From Amycolatopsis camponoti (GTDB taxonomy: Bacteria; Actinomycetota; Actinomycetes; Mycobacteriales; Pseudonocardiaceae), in assembly GCF_902497555.1 (NCBI RefSeq), contig NZ_CABVGP010000002.1, positions 2,306,501 through 2,370,500 of the forward strand: a stretch of 64,000 nucleotides of DNA. Reading direction: 5' to 3'. This document shows, piece after piece, positions 1-8,004 of the stretch (position 1 is its first letter; each line of letters starts with the position of its first letter). The notes beneath the pieces were generated by a model. That model was not told the origin of the DNA. It did not search any database and worked only from the letters and a program-made list of their open reading frames with translations. The translations under genes were made by a program, and so were the position numbers.

Positions 1-1215
1 GTGCTGCGCGCGGCGGAGCTGTTCGCCGAACGCGCCGACGAGCTGGCGGCGATCATGACCCTTGAAATGGGCAAGCGGATCAACGAGGGGCGCGGCGAGG
101 TCGGCGTCGTCGTCGACATCTTCCGGTACTACGGCGAGCGCGGCCCGGAGCTGCTGGCCGACGAGCCCCTCCCGATCCGCGGCGGCGAAGCGGTGCTGAC
201 GAAGGAGCCGATCGGGGCACTGCTCGGCGTCATGCCGTGGAACTTCCCGGCCTACCAGGTCGCCCGGTTCGTGGCGCCGAACCTGGTACTGGGCAACACG
301 ATCCTCCTCAAGCACGCGTCGATCTGCCCGCGCTCGGCGATGGCCATCGAGAGCGTGCTGCGCGACGCGGGGGTGCCGCCGGACGCGTACGTGAACGTGT
401 TCGCGTCGAGCCGCCAGGTCCCGTGGATGCTCGCCGACCCGCGCCTGGTCGGGGTCTCGCTGACGGGCAGCGAGCAGGCGGGGATCTCCGTCGCGGCCGA
501 GGCCGGGCGGAACCTCAAGAAGTGCGTCCTGGAGCTGGGCGGGTCCGACCCCCTGATCGTGCTGGACACCGACGACCTGGACGAGACGGTCAAGATCACC
601 GCGACGGCCCGGATGCGCAACTGCGGGCAGTCGTGCAACGCGCCGAAGCGGATGATCGTTTTGGGTGAGCTTTACGACGAGTTCGTGGACCGGTTGGCCA
701 AGCGCGTGGCGGAGTACTACGTACCGGGCGACCCCGCTGATCCGGCGACGACGCTGCCGCCGTTGGCTTCCATCGCGGCGGCGGAGGAGGTGGCTGGTCA
801 GGTCTCGACGGCTGTCCGGGAGGGCGCGAAGTTGCGCGCCGGCGGGCGGCGGGTGCCCGGACCCGGGGCTTATCTGGAAGCGACCGTCTTGACCGATGTG
901 GCTCCGGGGATGGCCGCTTATCACGAGGAGATCTTCGGGCCCGTCGTGCTGGTTTTCCGGGCTGAGACCGAGGATGAGGCGGTCGCCCTGGCCAATGACA
1001 CGCCGTTCGGGTTGGGGGCCAGCGTTTTCGGTACTGATCGGGAACGGGCTTTGCGGGTGGCTCGGCGGATCGAGGCTGGGATGGTTTATCTCAACAAGTC
1101 GGGTGGGTCGGAGGCGGATTTGCCCTTTGGTGGGATCAAGCGGTCGGGGATTGGGCGGGAACTGGGGGCTTTGGGGATTGAGGAGTTCATGAACAAGAAA
1201 CCGATCCGGCTTTGA
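1..1215 (+). CDS. NAD(P)-dependent aldehyde dehydrogenase, 5' end cut by the window
   Basis: Oxidises an aldehyde to its acid with NAD(P)+. The 404 visible residues lack roughly the first 50 of a normal ~455-residue succinate-semialdehyde-type enzyme, so the GTG at base 1 is probably internal and the gene starts outside the window. Visible family signatures are MPWNFP (cofactor fold), LTGSE, the general-base Glu in LELGGSDP, the catalytic Cys in NCGQSCNAPKR and the EIFGPV segment. The C-terminus is complete (FMNKKPIRL). Substrate cannot be read from sequence; the gene faces the solute-binding protein convergently, so no pathway link is evident. From about base 660 codon use changes to many TTG, GTT, GGG and GCT codons, unlike the 5' half. 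Confidence 0.9.
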   Translation: MLRAAELFAERADELAAIMTLEMGKRINEGRGEVGVVVDIFRYYGERGPELLADEPLPIRGGEAVLTKEPIGALLGVMPWNFPAYQVARFVAPNLVLGNTILLKHASICPRSAMAIESVLRDAGVPPDAYVNVFASSRQVPWMLADPRLVGVSLTGSEQAGISVAAEAGRNLKKCVLELGGSDPLIVLDTDDLDETVKITATARMRNCGQSCNAPKRMIVLGELYDEFVDRLAKRVAEYYVPGDPADPATTLPPLASIAAAEEVAGQVSTAVREGAKLRAGGRRVPGPGAYLEATVLTDVAPGMAAYHEEIFGPVVLVFRAETEDEAVALANDTPFGLGASVFGTDRERALRVARRIEAGMVYLNKSGGSEADLPFGGIKRSGIGRELGALGIEEFMNKKPIRL

Positions 1216-1237
1216 GTTTTTGTGGTGACGAGGAAGC

Positions 1238-1260
1238 CGGAGGGGTCTGTCACCCCTCCG
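1238..1260. terminator. Hairpin between convergent genes
   Basis: Perfect 8-bp inverted repeat CGGAGGGG / CCCCTCCG with a 7-nt loop in the gap between the aldehyde dehydrogenase stop and the solute-binding protein stop. Position suggests a two-way terminator. There is no clear T-run after either arm, so termination is inferred from position and stem only. Confidence 0.5.
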
Positions 1261-1288
1261 CCCCTCGCCGCCGGTCCTGCGGCGATCG

Positions 1289-2575
1289 CTACGGGATGAT
1301 GCCCTTCGAGTTCAGCGCATCCGTCAGCCGCTCGCGCAGTTCCTGGGCCGTTGCCTGGACGTCGATCTCCGCCGGGGGTGACAGCACCTTCGAAATCACC
1401 GTCGACAGGTTCTGGTACGCCGGGGTCAGCGGGCGGACCGCCGCGTCCGTCAGGGCCGCCTGGATGTCGCCCTTCATCGGGTACTGGTCGGCCATGGTGG
1501 GGTTTTCCTTCGGGTCCGCCGGTTTCGCCGGATCCAACGGCGCGTTGTCGCGGTAGATCGACGCGATGCTCGGGGGAATGCCGTCCACCAGGGCCTGGTA
1601 CTTCTGCGAAGTCGCGTTGCGCAGGCACAGCGCCGCTTCGAACGCCTCCGGCTTGTGCTGGGAATACGTCGAGACCGCCAGGTTGAAGCCGCCGATCGTG
1701 ACGCGGCTCGGCTGGCCGGCGACCACCGACGGGTAGCGCGTCCACTTGAAGTGGGCCAGGTCCTGGGGCTTTTCCTTCGCGTAGGACGCATACACGAACG
1801 GCCAGTTCAGCTCGGTCGCCGCCTGGCCGCGCTGGAAGGCCTGGCGGATGTCGTCCTCCTTCTGGTTCGTCAGGGACGGGTCCGTGATCCCCGCTGTCGT
1901 GAGCGTCTTCAGCAGCGAAAGCGCCTTCACCGCGCCGTCGTCCATCACCACGGACTTGCCGTCGTCGGACAGGATGTGCCCGCCCGCGGACGCCACCAGC
2001 GTGTTGTAGAAGACGACCAGCCCTTCGTACTGCGCACCTGTGAACACGACCTGGTACGGCTTCCCGGCGGCCTTCAGCTGCTGCGCCTGCGTCATGAGCT
2101 CGTCGAACGTCTTCGGCGGCGACGGCGTGATCCGGTCGTCGTACCAGAGCAGCTGGACGTTGGTGTTCTTCGTCGCGCCGTAGAGCTTGCCGTTCCACTT
2201 CGCGGTGGCCAGCGGCCCCGGCAGCACGTCCTGCGTGGCCGCCGCCGCGCTCGCGCCGGTCCACTCCTCGGCCCAGCCCGCTTCGGCGAACTCCGGCACC
2301 CACGTGACGTCGAGGCCGAGCACGTCCAGCGACGTGTCGCCCGCGGCGAGCCGGCGGACCATCTGCTCGCGCTGGCCGTCCGCGCCGCGCGGCAGCTTGT
2401 TGTAGACGATCTTGTACCGGCCGCCGGCCTCCTGCGTGCACCGGTCGACCACGTTCTGGAGGTGGTCCTCCGGCGAGATGTACAGGTTGATCGTCAGCCC
2501 GCCGGCGGAAGAGCACGCACTGAGCGCGGTGGCGGCCAGCAGGGCCGCGCCGGTGAGGGGGAGGAACAGGCGCAT
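1289..2575 (-). CDS. ABC transporter extracellular solute-binding lipoprotein (sugar type)
   Basis: Predicted 428-residue lipid-anchored receptor for a carbohydrate ABC importer. The chosen ATG gives a classic lipoprotein signal: basic start, hydrophobic stretch and lipobox LSAC with Cys21 as lipidation site; upstream in-frame sequence would run through the operator region. The body has the SBP_bac_1 look (YISPEDHLQNVVDRC near the mature N-terminus, LGLDVTWVPEFAEAGW, a Tyr/Trp-rich central part). It is divergent from a LacI-family gene and the 127-bp gap carries two palindromic operators, so induction by the imported sugar is likely. Unusually, no permease genes follow; the next gene is a convergent dehydrogenase. 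It must use membrane and ATPase subunits encoded elsewhere. Confidence 0.88.
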   Translation of the reverse strand: MRLFLPLTGAALLAATALSACSSAGGLTINLYISPEDHLQNVVDRCTQEAGGRYKIVYNKLPRGADGQREQMVRRLAAGDTSLDVLGLDVTWVPEFAEAGWAEEWTGASAAAATQDVLPGPLATAKWNGKLYGATKNTNVQLLWYDDRITPSPPKTFDELMTQAQQLKAAGKPYQVVFTGAQYEGLVVFYNTLVASAGGHILSDDGKSVVMDDGAVKALSLLKTLTTAGITDPSLTNQKEDDIRQAFQRGQAATELNWPFVYASYAKEKPQDLAHFKWTRYPSVVAGQPSRVTIGGFNLAVSTYSQHKPEAFEAALCLRNATSQKYQALVDGIPPSIASIYRDNAPLDPAKPADPKENPTMADQYPMKGDIQAALTDAAVRPLTPAYQNLSTVISKVLSPPAEIDVQATAQELRERLTDALNSKGIIP

Positions 2576-2606
2576 GTCGGCCTCCTTGCCGGGCAGGCGA
2601 CGCCAT

Positions 2607-2620
2607 TGCAAGCGCTTGCA
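2607..2620. promoter_or_regulatory. LacI-type operator, copy 1 (14-bp palindrome)
   Basis: Perfect palindrome TGCAAGCGCTTGCA lying 32 bp upstream of the solute-binding protein ATG. The central CG step and symmetric arms are typical of LacI-family operators, and an almost identical copy lies 64 bp away beside the repressor start. Repressor binding is inferred. Confidence 0.8.
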
Positions 2621-2670
2621 TCGATGATTAGCCTTGATCAAGGGCACTGTCAATGCCTGGAACTCGTCCG

Positions 2671-2688
2671 GTTGCAAGCGCTTGCAAC
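2671..2688. promoter_or_regulatory. LacI-type operator, copy 2 (18-bp palindrome)
   Basis: Perfect 18-bp palindrome GTTGCAAGCGCTTGCAAC ending 14 bp before the chosen LacI start. It shares its 14-bp core with copy 1. The two centres are about 66 bp apart, compatible with looping or with independent control of both divergent promoters, including autorepression. Confidence 0.82.
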
Positions 2689-2702
2689 GAATGGGGCAGG
2701 GG

Positions 2703-3725
2703 ATGCCGGAGAAGCTCGACGACGTGGCGCGGCTGGCGGGAGTCTCGGCGGCCACCGTGTCGCGGGCGCTGCGCGGGGTGCCCGGCGTCGCCGACCGCAC
2801 GCGGACGCGGGTGCTCGCGGCCGCCGCCGAGCTCGGGTACGCCGTCTCGCCCGCCGCGTCGAGCCTGGCCACGGGCCGGACCGGGACCGTCGGGGTGATC
2901 GTGCCCTACGTCGACCGCTGGTACTTCTCGCGCCTCATCTCCGGCGTCGAGCGGGTGCTGCGCGACGCCGGGACCAGCCTGCTGCTCTACAACCTCGGCG
3001 ACGACCCGGGCCGCGCGCGGTTCTTCGCCGGCCTCCCGCTGCGCCGCCGGGTCGACGCCGTGCTCGTGCTTTCCCTGCCGCTGAAGGACGCCGAACGCGA
3101 GCAGGTGCTGGGCCTCGGCGTCCCGCTCGTCACGATCGGCACCGAGGAACCCGGCGGGGACTCCGTCGGGATCGACGACCACGGCGCCGCGGTGACCGCG
3201 ATGCGCCACCTCGTCCAGCTCGGTCACCGCGAGATCGCGTTCATCGGCGAGAGCGCCCCGATCCCGCTCGGGTTCTCGACGCCGTTGCGGCGGCTGGCCG
3301 CGTATCGCGAGGTCTACCACGCGGTGTGCCGCGAAGACGGCCGCGAACCGGAGGCTGCGTTCGAGACCGGGGGCGGGTTCACCGTCTCGGGTGGGGAGCG
3401 GGCGATGGGCGCCCTCCTCGGCTTGCCCCGCCGGCCGACCGCGGTGTTCGCCGCCTCCGACGAGATGGCCTTCGGGGCGCTGCGGACGCTGCGCCGGGCG
3501 GGACTGCGGGTACCCGGCGACGTCTCGGTGATGGGGTTCGACGATCACGAACTGGCCGGCCTGCTCGAGCTGAGCACCGTCTCGCAGCCCGTCACCGAGC
3601 TGGGCGAGCGGGCCGGCCGGCTGCTCCTGGCGCGATTGTCCGGTGGAAAAATCGCGACATCTCCGGTGATTCTCGGGACACAACTAGTCCTTAGGGGCAG
3701 TACTGCGCCGCCCGCGCGCCGCTGA
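2703..3725 (+). CDS. LacI-family transcriptional repressor
   Basis: A 340-residue regulator of normal LacI length. Residues 4-24 form the LacI helix-turn-helix (DDVARLAGVSAATVSRAL), followed by the hinge region and a periplasmic-binding-protein-like effector domain (GVIVPYVDRWYFSRLI, then FAASDEMAFGALR and MGFDDHELA near the C-terminus). The ATG at 2703 starts just before the HTH as in the family; an in-frame ATG at 2691 is possible but would sit 2 bp after the operator. Divergent from the sugar-binding lipoprotein with two palindromes between them, so it probably represses that gene and itself until a sugar binds. Confidence 0.92.
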   Translation: MPEKLDDVARLAGVSAATVSRALRGVPGVADRTRTRVLAAAAELGYAVSPAASSLATGRTGTVGVIVPYVDRWYFSRLISGVERVLRDAGTSLLLYNLGDDPGRARFFAGLPLRRRVDAVLVLSLPLKDAEREQVLGLGVPLVTIGTEEPGGDSVGIDDHGAAVTAMRHLVQLGHREIAFIGESAPIPLGFSTPLRRLAAYREVYHAVCREDGREPEAAFETGGGFTVSGGERAMGALLGLPRRPTAVFAASDEMAFGALRTLRRAGLRVPGDVSVMGFDDHELAGLLELSTVSQPVTELGERAGRLLLARLSGGKIATSPVILGTQLVLRGSTAPPARR

Positions 3726-3827
3726 CCTGCTGTTTTTCCGGCGTTGCTCTGTTCGGTCGATTGCGGCCTACTCGATCTTTAGGTCAAATAATCGCCGACA
3801 AGGATTAATCGCCGTGAGGAGCTGGCT

Positions 3828-4202
3828 GTGCACTGGGGGTCCGTGCTCGAACTCGAAGACAGCGGGGCGGGGATGGTCCGCCCGTACTTCCGCACCCACG
3901 GCAGGACCCGGCCGACCCGGGACCTCCCGATCGAGACACTGGTGTCGATCACCCAGCGGGGGCGGGCCGTGGTGCGGGGCAGCACGCAGGAGGAGACGGA
4001 GATCTGCGCGCTGCTGCGGACTTCGCAGTCGGTCGCCGAGGTCGCCGCGCGCCGGCGGATCCCGCTGGGGGTGGCGCGGGTCCTGCTGTCCGATCTGGCG
4101 GACCGGGGGATCGTCGCCGTGCACACCGCCCGCAAGGGATCCGGGAACCGGCCGAGCCTCGAGCTGATGGAACGCATCCTCCACGGCCTCAGCCGGCTGT
4201 GA
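3828..4202 (+). CDS. DUF742 protein (CvnC-like)
   Basis: 124-residue cytoplasmic protein of the DUF742 family: MVRPYFRTHGRTRP near residue 16, a conserved middle segment EETEICALLRT, and a C-terminal winged-helix-like part (SVAEVAARRRIPLGVARVLLSDL). DUF742 proteins normally form the third member of actinobacterial conservons (sensor CvnA, Roadblock CvnB, CvnC, GTPase CvnD). None of the partners is present here, so it is an orphan. The GTG start is supported by the Shine-Dalgarno GAGGAG at 3816-3821, six bases upstream. The stop overlaps the convergent hydrolase by 14 bp. An AT-richer leader of ~100 bp precedes it. Confidence 0.85.
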   Translation: MHWGSVLELEDSGAGMVRPYFRTHGRTRPTRDLPIETLVSITQRGRAVVRGSTQEETEICALLRTSQSVAEVAARRRIPLGVARVLLSDLADRGIVAVHTARKGSGNRPSLELMERILHGLSRL

Positions 4203-5019
4203 ACTCCCTGATCAGCCGGGCGAACTCGGTCGGCTGGTCCAGCGGGAGCAACGTGTAGCTGTCGGCCACCTCCACGAGCTTCCCCTTCGGTAGCAACGCT
4301 TCCAGCCGCCGGGCGTGGTCGAGCGGCATGACGCGGTCCTCGGTCGCCCAGGCCAGGAGCACCGGCCGGTCGAAGCTCGGCAGCCGTTCGGCCGCCTCGA
4401 GCAGGAAGCCCGGCGAAGCGGCCGCCGCCCGCAGGACGCGGACCGTGTCGCGGCGGATCGCCGCGTCGGCCAGGAGCGGGCGGATCCAGCGGGCCGTCGC
4501 CGCGTCACCGCGCTTGGTCAGCCAGCCGAACGCGATCGGGAGCCGCCGTACCGCGCGCAGCCGCATCTGCTGCATGAACACGCCGAACAGGCCCGGGGAC
4601 AGCTTGCCGGTGGCGACCAGCGTCTTGCCGGTGAGCCCGGGCGGGAAGTTGTCGAACGCGTCGCACGAGCCGAGGACCACGCCGCTCACCCGAGGCGCGC
4701 CGTTCGCCATCAGCAGCTGCACCAGCGCGCCGCCGGTGTCGACGCCGACGAGGGTGACGTCCCGCAGGTCGAGGCGCTCGAGGAACTCCGTGAGCAGCGC
4801 GGCGATGCCGCTCATCGAAAGGTCGGCGTCCTCGTGCATCGGCTGCCGGTGCGCGCCCAGCGGCAGCGTCGGGACGACGCACCGGTGGCCGGTCAGCTCG
4901 GCGACCGTCTCGTCCCACAGGGTGCCGTCCATCAGCAGGCCGTGGACGAAGACGACGACCGGGCCCGGCCCGCCCGTGTCGGTGTACTCGACGGTTCCCG
5001 CAGTCAGCTCGATCCGCAT
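4189..5019 (-). CDS. Alpha/beta-fold hydrolase with Asp at the nucleophile position
   Basis: 276-residue single-domain alpha/beta hydrolase. The oxyanion segment VFVHGLLMDG is at residues 23-32. The nucleophile elbow reads GVDTGG with Asp94 where most esterases have Ser, a variant shared by dehalogenase/epoxide-hydrolase-like branches. The usual C-terminal His is not evident: the region reads DSYTLLPLDQP. The second ATG (5019) is chosen because it begins the conserved first strand; an in-frame ATG at 5046 would add nine unlike residues and sits on the palindrome. It lies 39 bp behind the TetR gene on the same strand, so probably co-transcribed and TetR-controlled. Substrate unknown. Confidence 0.85.
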   Translation of the reverse strand: MRIELTAGTVEYTDTGGPGPVVVFVHGLLMDGTLWDETVAELTGHRCVVPTLPLGAHRQPMHEDADLSMSGIAALLTEFLERLDLRDVTLVGVDTGGALVQLLMANGAPRVSGVVLGSCDAFDNFPPGLTGKTLVATGKLSPGLFGVFMQQMRLRAVRRLPIAFGWLTKRGDAATARWIRPLLADAAIRRDTVRVLRAAAASPGFLLEAAERLPSFDRPVLLAWATEDRVMPLDHARRLEALLPKGKLVEVADSYTLLPLDQPTEFARLIREFTAG

Positions 5020-5028
5020 GCCGAAAGT

Positions 5029-5042
5029 GAACCATGTGGTTC
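5029..5042. promoter_or_regulatory. Candidate TetR operator between tetR and hydrolase
   Basis: Inverted repeat GAACCA-TG-TGGTTC, 6-bp arms with a 2-bp centre, placed in the 39-bp gap just upstream of the hydrolase ATG. Placement suggests repressor control of the hydrolase independently of the upstream regulator gene. Binding is inferred. Confidence 0.4.
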
Positions 5043-5058
5043 GCAAACTGTCGAGACG

Positions 5059-5664
5059 TCAGGGAGCCGCTTCCTCCCGTTCGACCGCCCGCAGCAGCGC
5101 CTCGAACCCGGCGGCCGCGCTGTCGCCGTCCGCGCTGGTCAGCAGGTCCACGAGGAAGCCGCGCAGCGTCGCGAGGATCATCGACGCGACCTCGAACTTC
5201 CGCTGCTCCGGCCAGTCGGGCGGGCAGAACGACACCAGCGTCGGCAGGTACTGCTGGGACGCGCCCCGCCCGAGCGCCGCGTACCGGCCCGGGTCGTACA
5301 TCGCCAGGCCCATCGCCTGGTCGAGGACCCGCCGCAGTGCGGACTCCTCGTCGCGCAGGCTCACCCAGGCGGCGCGGACCCGGTCGGTCAGCGATGCCGA
5401 CGACGCGGCGACCGCGGTCAGCGCGTTGCCGATCCGCCGCTCGCGCAACGAAAAGACCACTTGGCGGAGCAGGTCTTCGGCGCTTTCGAAGTGGTAGAGC
5501 AGCACCTTGTGCGTGGTCCCGGCCGACTTCGCCGCACGCCGCAGCGAGAAGTCGACGAGACCGTTCTCGGCGACGTCGTCGGTGATCGTCGCCAGCAGCT
5601 CCCGGCGTCGTGTCTCGCCGCGGGCCGAGCCGGCCGAGCGCCGGTAGCCGGTAGCGTTCTCCAT
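5059..5664 (-). CDS. TetR-family transcriptional regulator
   Basis: 201-residue TetR-type protein. The N-terminal helix-turn-helix domain spans about residues 18-65 (RRRELLATITDDVAENGL, then SLRRAAKSAGTTHKVLLYHF with the family YHFES element). The rest is an all-helical ligand/dimer domain (EEREEAAP at the end). It is divergent from the SDR gene 32 bp away and precedes the alpha/beta hydrolase on the same strand, so the likely targets are these two neighbours. The ligand is not predictable. Confidence 0.9.
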   Translation of the reverse strand: MENATGYRRSAGSARGETRRRELLATITDDVAENGLVDFSLRRAAKSAGTTHKVLLYHFESAEDLLRQVVFSLRERRIGNALTAVAASSASLTDRVRAAWVSLRDEESALRRVLDQAMGLAMYDPGRYAALGRGASQQYLPTLVSFCPPDWPEQRKFEVASMILATLRGFLVDLLTSADGDSAAAGFEALLRAVEREEAAP

Positions 5665-5696
5665 GCGGGACAGCTTGGCACGGGGAGGGGACGTTC

Positions 5697-6560
5697 ATGC
5701 GGGTGCTGGTGACCGGGGGCAACGCCGGGATCGGCTACTTCGCCGCCGAACAGCTGGCTTCGGCCGGCGCGGAAGTGGTGATCGGCAGCCGGGATCCGGC
5801 GAAGGCGGAAAGCGCGCGGACCGCCATCCGGTCGCGGGTCGCCGGGGCGAAGGTCGAGCACGTCCGGATCGACCTCGCCGACCTGGCCTCGCTCGAAGCG
5901 GTCGACGCCGGAGAGCTCGACGCCGTCGTCTGCAACGCGGGAGTGGCGCTCGACAACCCGCCGCGGCGCGAGACCGCGGGCGGTCACGAGCTGATGTTCG
6001 GCACCAACCACCTCGGGCACTTCGCCCTGGTCGCCCGGCTGATGCCGCGGCTGGCGCCGGACGCGCGCATCGTCACCACCGGCAGCTTCGCCGCGAAGTC
6101 CGCGAAGCTCGACTTCGCCGATCTTCAGTGTGAGCGCGATTATCAGCCGAAGCGAGCCTATGAACGGTCGAAGCTGGCCCAGATGCTCTTCGCCTTCGAA
6201 CTGGACCGGCGGCTCCGCGAGGCCGGTTCGAAGCGGCTGAGCGTGGTGGCCCATCCCGGCGGCGCACTCGATGCGCTGACCCCGTCGCGGCCGCCGGTGC
6301 ACGTCCGCGGCGCGGGTCAATGGCTGCGCGGCCTGCCCATGCGTGCGCTGGTGCACGGCAAGGACGCCGGTGCGCGGCCCGCCGTCCGCGCGGTGCTCGG
6401 CCCGGACGTCACCGGCGGGCAGCTGTGGGGCCCGCGCGTGTTCGGCCTGCGCGGCCGTCCCCGCCTCGAGGAGCGCTGGACGAACCTGACCGACGACGCG
6501 GCCGCCGAGCGGCTTTGGGCGGAAAGTGTCACGCTGACCGGGCTGGACCCCCTGGGCTGA
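5697..6560 (+). CDS. Short-chain dehydrogenase/reductase (retinol/protochlorophyllide reductase-like)
   Basis: 287-residue NAD(P)-dependent oxidoreductase. The Rossmann glycine motif TGGNAGIG is at residues 6-13, CNAG marks the end of beta-4, and the catalytic Tyr155-x-x-x-Lys159 reads YERSK. Spacing and the long C-terminal part resemble the WWOX/retinol dehydrogenase-like SDR branch. The ATG follows a GGGGAGGGGAC stretch that can serve as ribosome site. It is divergent from the TetR gene and could be its target. Substrate unknown. Confidence 0.9.
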   Translation: MRVLVTGGNAGIGYFAAEQLASAGAEVVIGSRDPAKAESARTAIRSRVAGAKVEHVRIDLADLASLEAVDAGELDAVVCNAGVALDNPPRRETAGGHELMFGTNHLGHFALVARLMPRLAPDARIVTTGSFAAKSAKLDFADLQCERDYQPKRAYERSKLAQMLFAFELDRRLREAGSKRLSVVAHPGGALDALTPSRPPVHVRGAGQWLRGLPMRALVHGKDAGARPAVRAVLGPDVTGGQLWGPRVFGLRGRPRLEERWTNLTDDAAAERLWAESVTLTGLDPLG

Positions 6561-6561
6561 A

Positions 6562-6589
6562 TGCACAGTCATCAGGCGGGCACTGTGCA
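6562..6589. promoter_or_regulatory. Inverted repeat upstream of the permease operon
   Basis: Perfect 8-bp inverted repeat TGCACAGT / ACTGTGCA with a 12-nt spacer, directly after the SDR stop and about 75 bp before the permease start. Only half GC in a very GC-rich region, which fits an operator better than a terminator. A smaller hairpin (GGGGA / TCCCC, 6630-6644) lies just before the permease ribosome site. Confidence 0.45.
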
Positions 6590-6663
6590 CATCGCACGGT
6601 GACGTCGCCGGGACCGCTGCTTACGGTGCGGGGAACCAATCCCCGTCCCCTTAGGAGGTCGGC

Positions 6664-7992
6664 GTGGCCTCAACAGTCGGTGTCGATGACTATGCCCTCA
6701 CCAGAGTGCCGGACCACGCCCGGTACTCGTGGTGGTCGGTCGCCGTCCAGCGGTTCGGCCAGGTGTCCGCCCTGTCCCAGTTCCTCCTCGGAGCCACCGT
6801 CGGCTTCGGGATGAGCTTCTGGAACGCGGTACTGGCGTTCACGCTCGGCTCGGTCATCCTGGAGCTCATCACGATCCTCGTCGGCGTCATCGGCGTCCGC
6901 GAAGGTCTGTCCACGTCCATGATCGCCCGCTGGACCGGCTTCGGCCGCGGCGGCTCGGCGCTCATCGGGCTCGCCATCGGGATCAGCCTCATCGGCTGGT
7001 TCGGCATCCAGTCCGCCGTGTCCGCGCAAGGTCTCGTCGCGCTCATCGGCGGCCTGCCGGAATGGGGCTGGGCGCTGCTGTTCGGCCTGCTCGTCACCGC
7101 GATCGTGGTGCGCGGCTTCCACTCCATGGCCTGGACGGCGTACCTGACCGTGCCGGCCTTCCTGATCCTCGTCGGCTGGTCGATCATCTCCGAACTGACC
7201 CGCCACGACCTCGGCGCGCTCGTGTCCTCGGCCCCGCCCGGGCCGTCGCTGAGCCTGCTGCAGGGCACCACGCTGGTCGCCGGCGGCTTCATCGTCGGCG
7301 CCGTCATCACCCCGGACATGACCCGCTTCAACCGCACCACCGCCGACGTCGTCAAGCAGACGCTCGTCGGGATCACCCTCGGCGAGTACGTCATCGGCCT
7401 GTCCGGCGTCCTGCTCGCGCACGCCGTCGGCAGCGCGGGCATCACCACCATCGTGACGTCGTCGGTCGGCTGGATCGGGCTGCTGATCGTCATCGCCGGC
7501 ACGATCAAGATCAACGACTGGAACCTGTACTCCTCGGGCCTCGGCGTCGTGAACTTCATCGGCACGGTGTCGGGGCGCAAGGCCCACCGCGGGGTCGTCA
7601 CGGCGGTGCTCGGCCTGGCCGGCAGCGTGCTCGCCGCGGCCGGGATCCTGGCGAAGTTCACCGACTTCCTCACCGTGCTGGGCGTCGCTTTCCCGCCGAT
7701 CGCCGGGATCATGGTCGCCGAGTACTTCGTCGTGAAGAAGTGGCGCGGCGACCTGGAATCCGCCCGGGCGCGCGGCACCGTGCCCGAGGACGCGCCGGTG
7801 TGGGTGCCCGCGACGCTCGTCGTCTGGGTCGCCGCCGCGTTGTTCGGGGAGTTCGTCGAATGGGGCCTGCCGAGCATCAACTCGCTCGTCGTGGCCTTCG
7901 TCCTGTACGTCGTCGCCGGGAAGCTCGGCCTGGTGCGGGGGATCGGCAGCAGCCGGACCGCCGAGGCCGCTCCCGCCGTCCAGTCTGCTTAA
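6664..7992 (+). CDS. NCS1-family permease (cytosine/hydantoin type)
   Basis: 442-residue integral membrane transporter with about 12 hydrophobic segments. The family features are the N-terminal YSWWSVAVQRFGQVSALSQF region, GWFGIQ in the third helix region, and VGAVITPDMTRF in the substrate-site area. NCS1 carriers import nucleobases, hydantoins and related heterocycles with H+ or Na+. The GTG start is fixed by AGGAGG at 6653-6658, five bases upstream. It begins a cluster that continues with HyuA 12 bp downstream and DUF917 genes, so the imported compound is probably the substrate of those enzymes. Confidence 0.92.
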   Translation: MASTVGVDDYALTRVPDHARYSWWSVAVQRFGQVSALSQFLLGATVGFGMSFWNAVLAFTLGSVILELITILVGVIGVREGLSTSMIARWTGFGRGGSALIGLAIGISLIGWFGIQSAVSAQGLVALIGGLPEWGWALLFGLLVTAIVVRGFHSMAWTAYLTVPAFLILVGWSIISELTRHDLGALVSSAPPGPSLSLLQGTTLVAGGFIVGAVITPDMTRFNRTTADVVKQTLVGITLGEYVIGLSGVLLAHAVGSAGITTIVTSSVGWIGLLIVIAGTIKINDWNLYSSGLGVVNFIGTVSGRKAHRGVVTAVLGLAGSVLAAAGILAKFTDFLTVLGVAFPPIAGIMVAEYFVVKKWRGDLESARARGTVPEDAPVWVPATLVVWVAAALFGEFVEWGLPSINSLVVAFVLYVVAGKLGLVRGIGSSRTAEAAPAVQSA

Positions 7993-8004
7993 GGAGAGAT
8001 CTTC

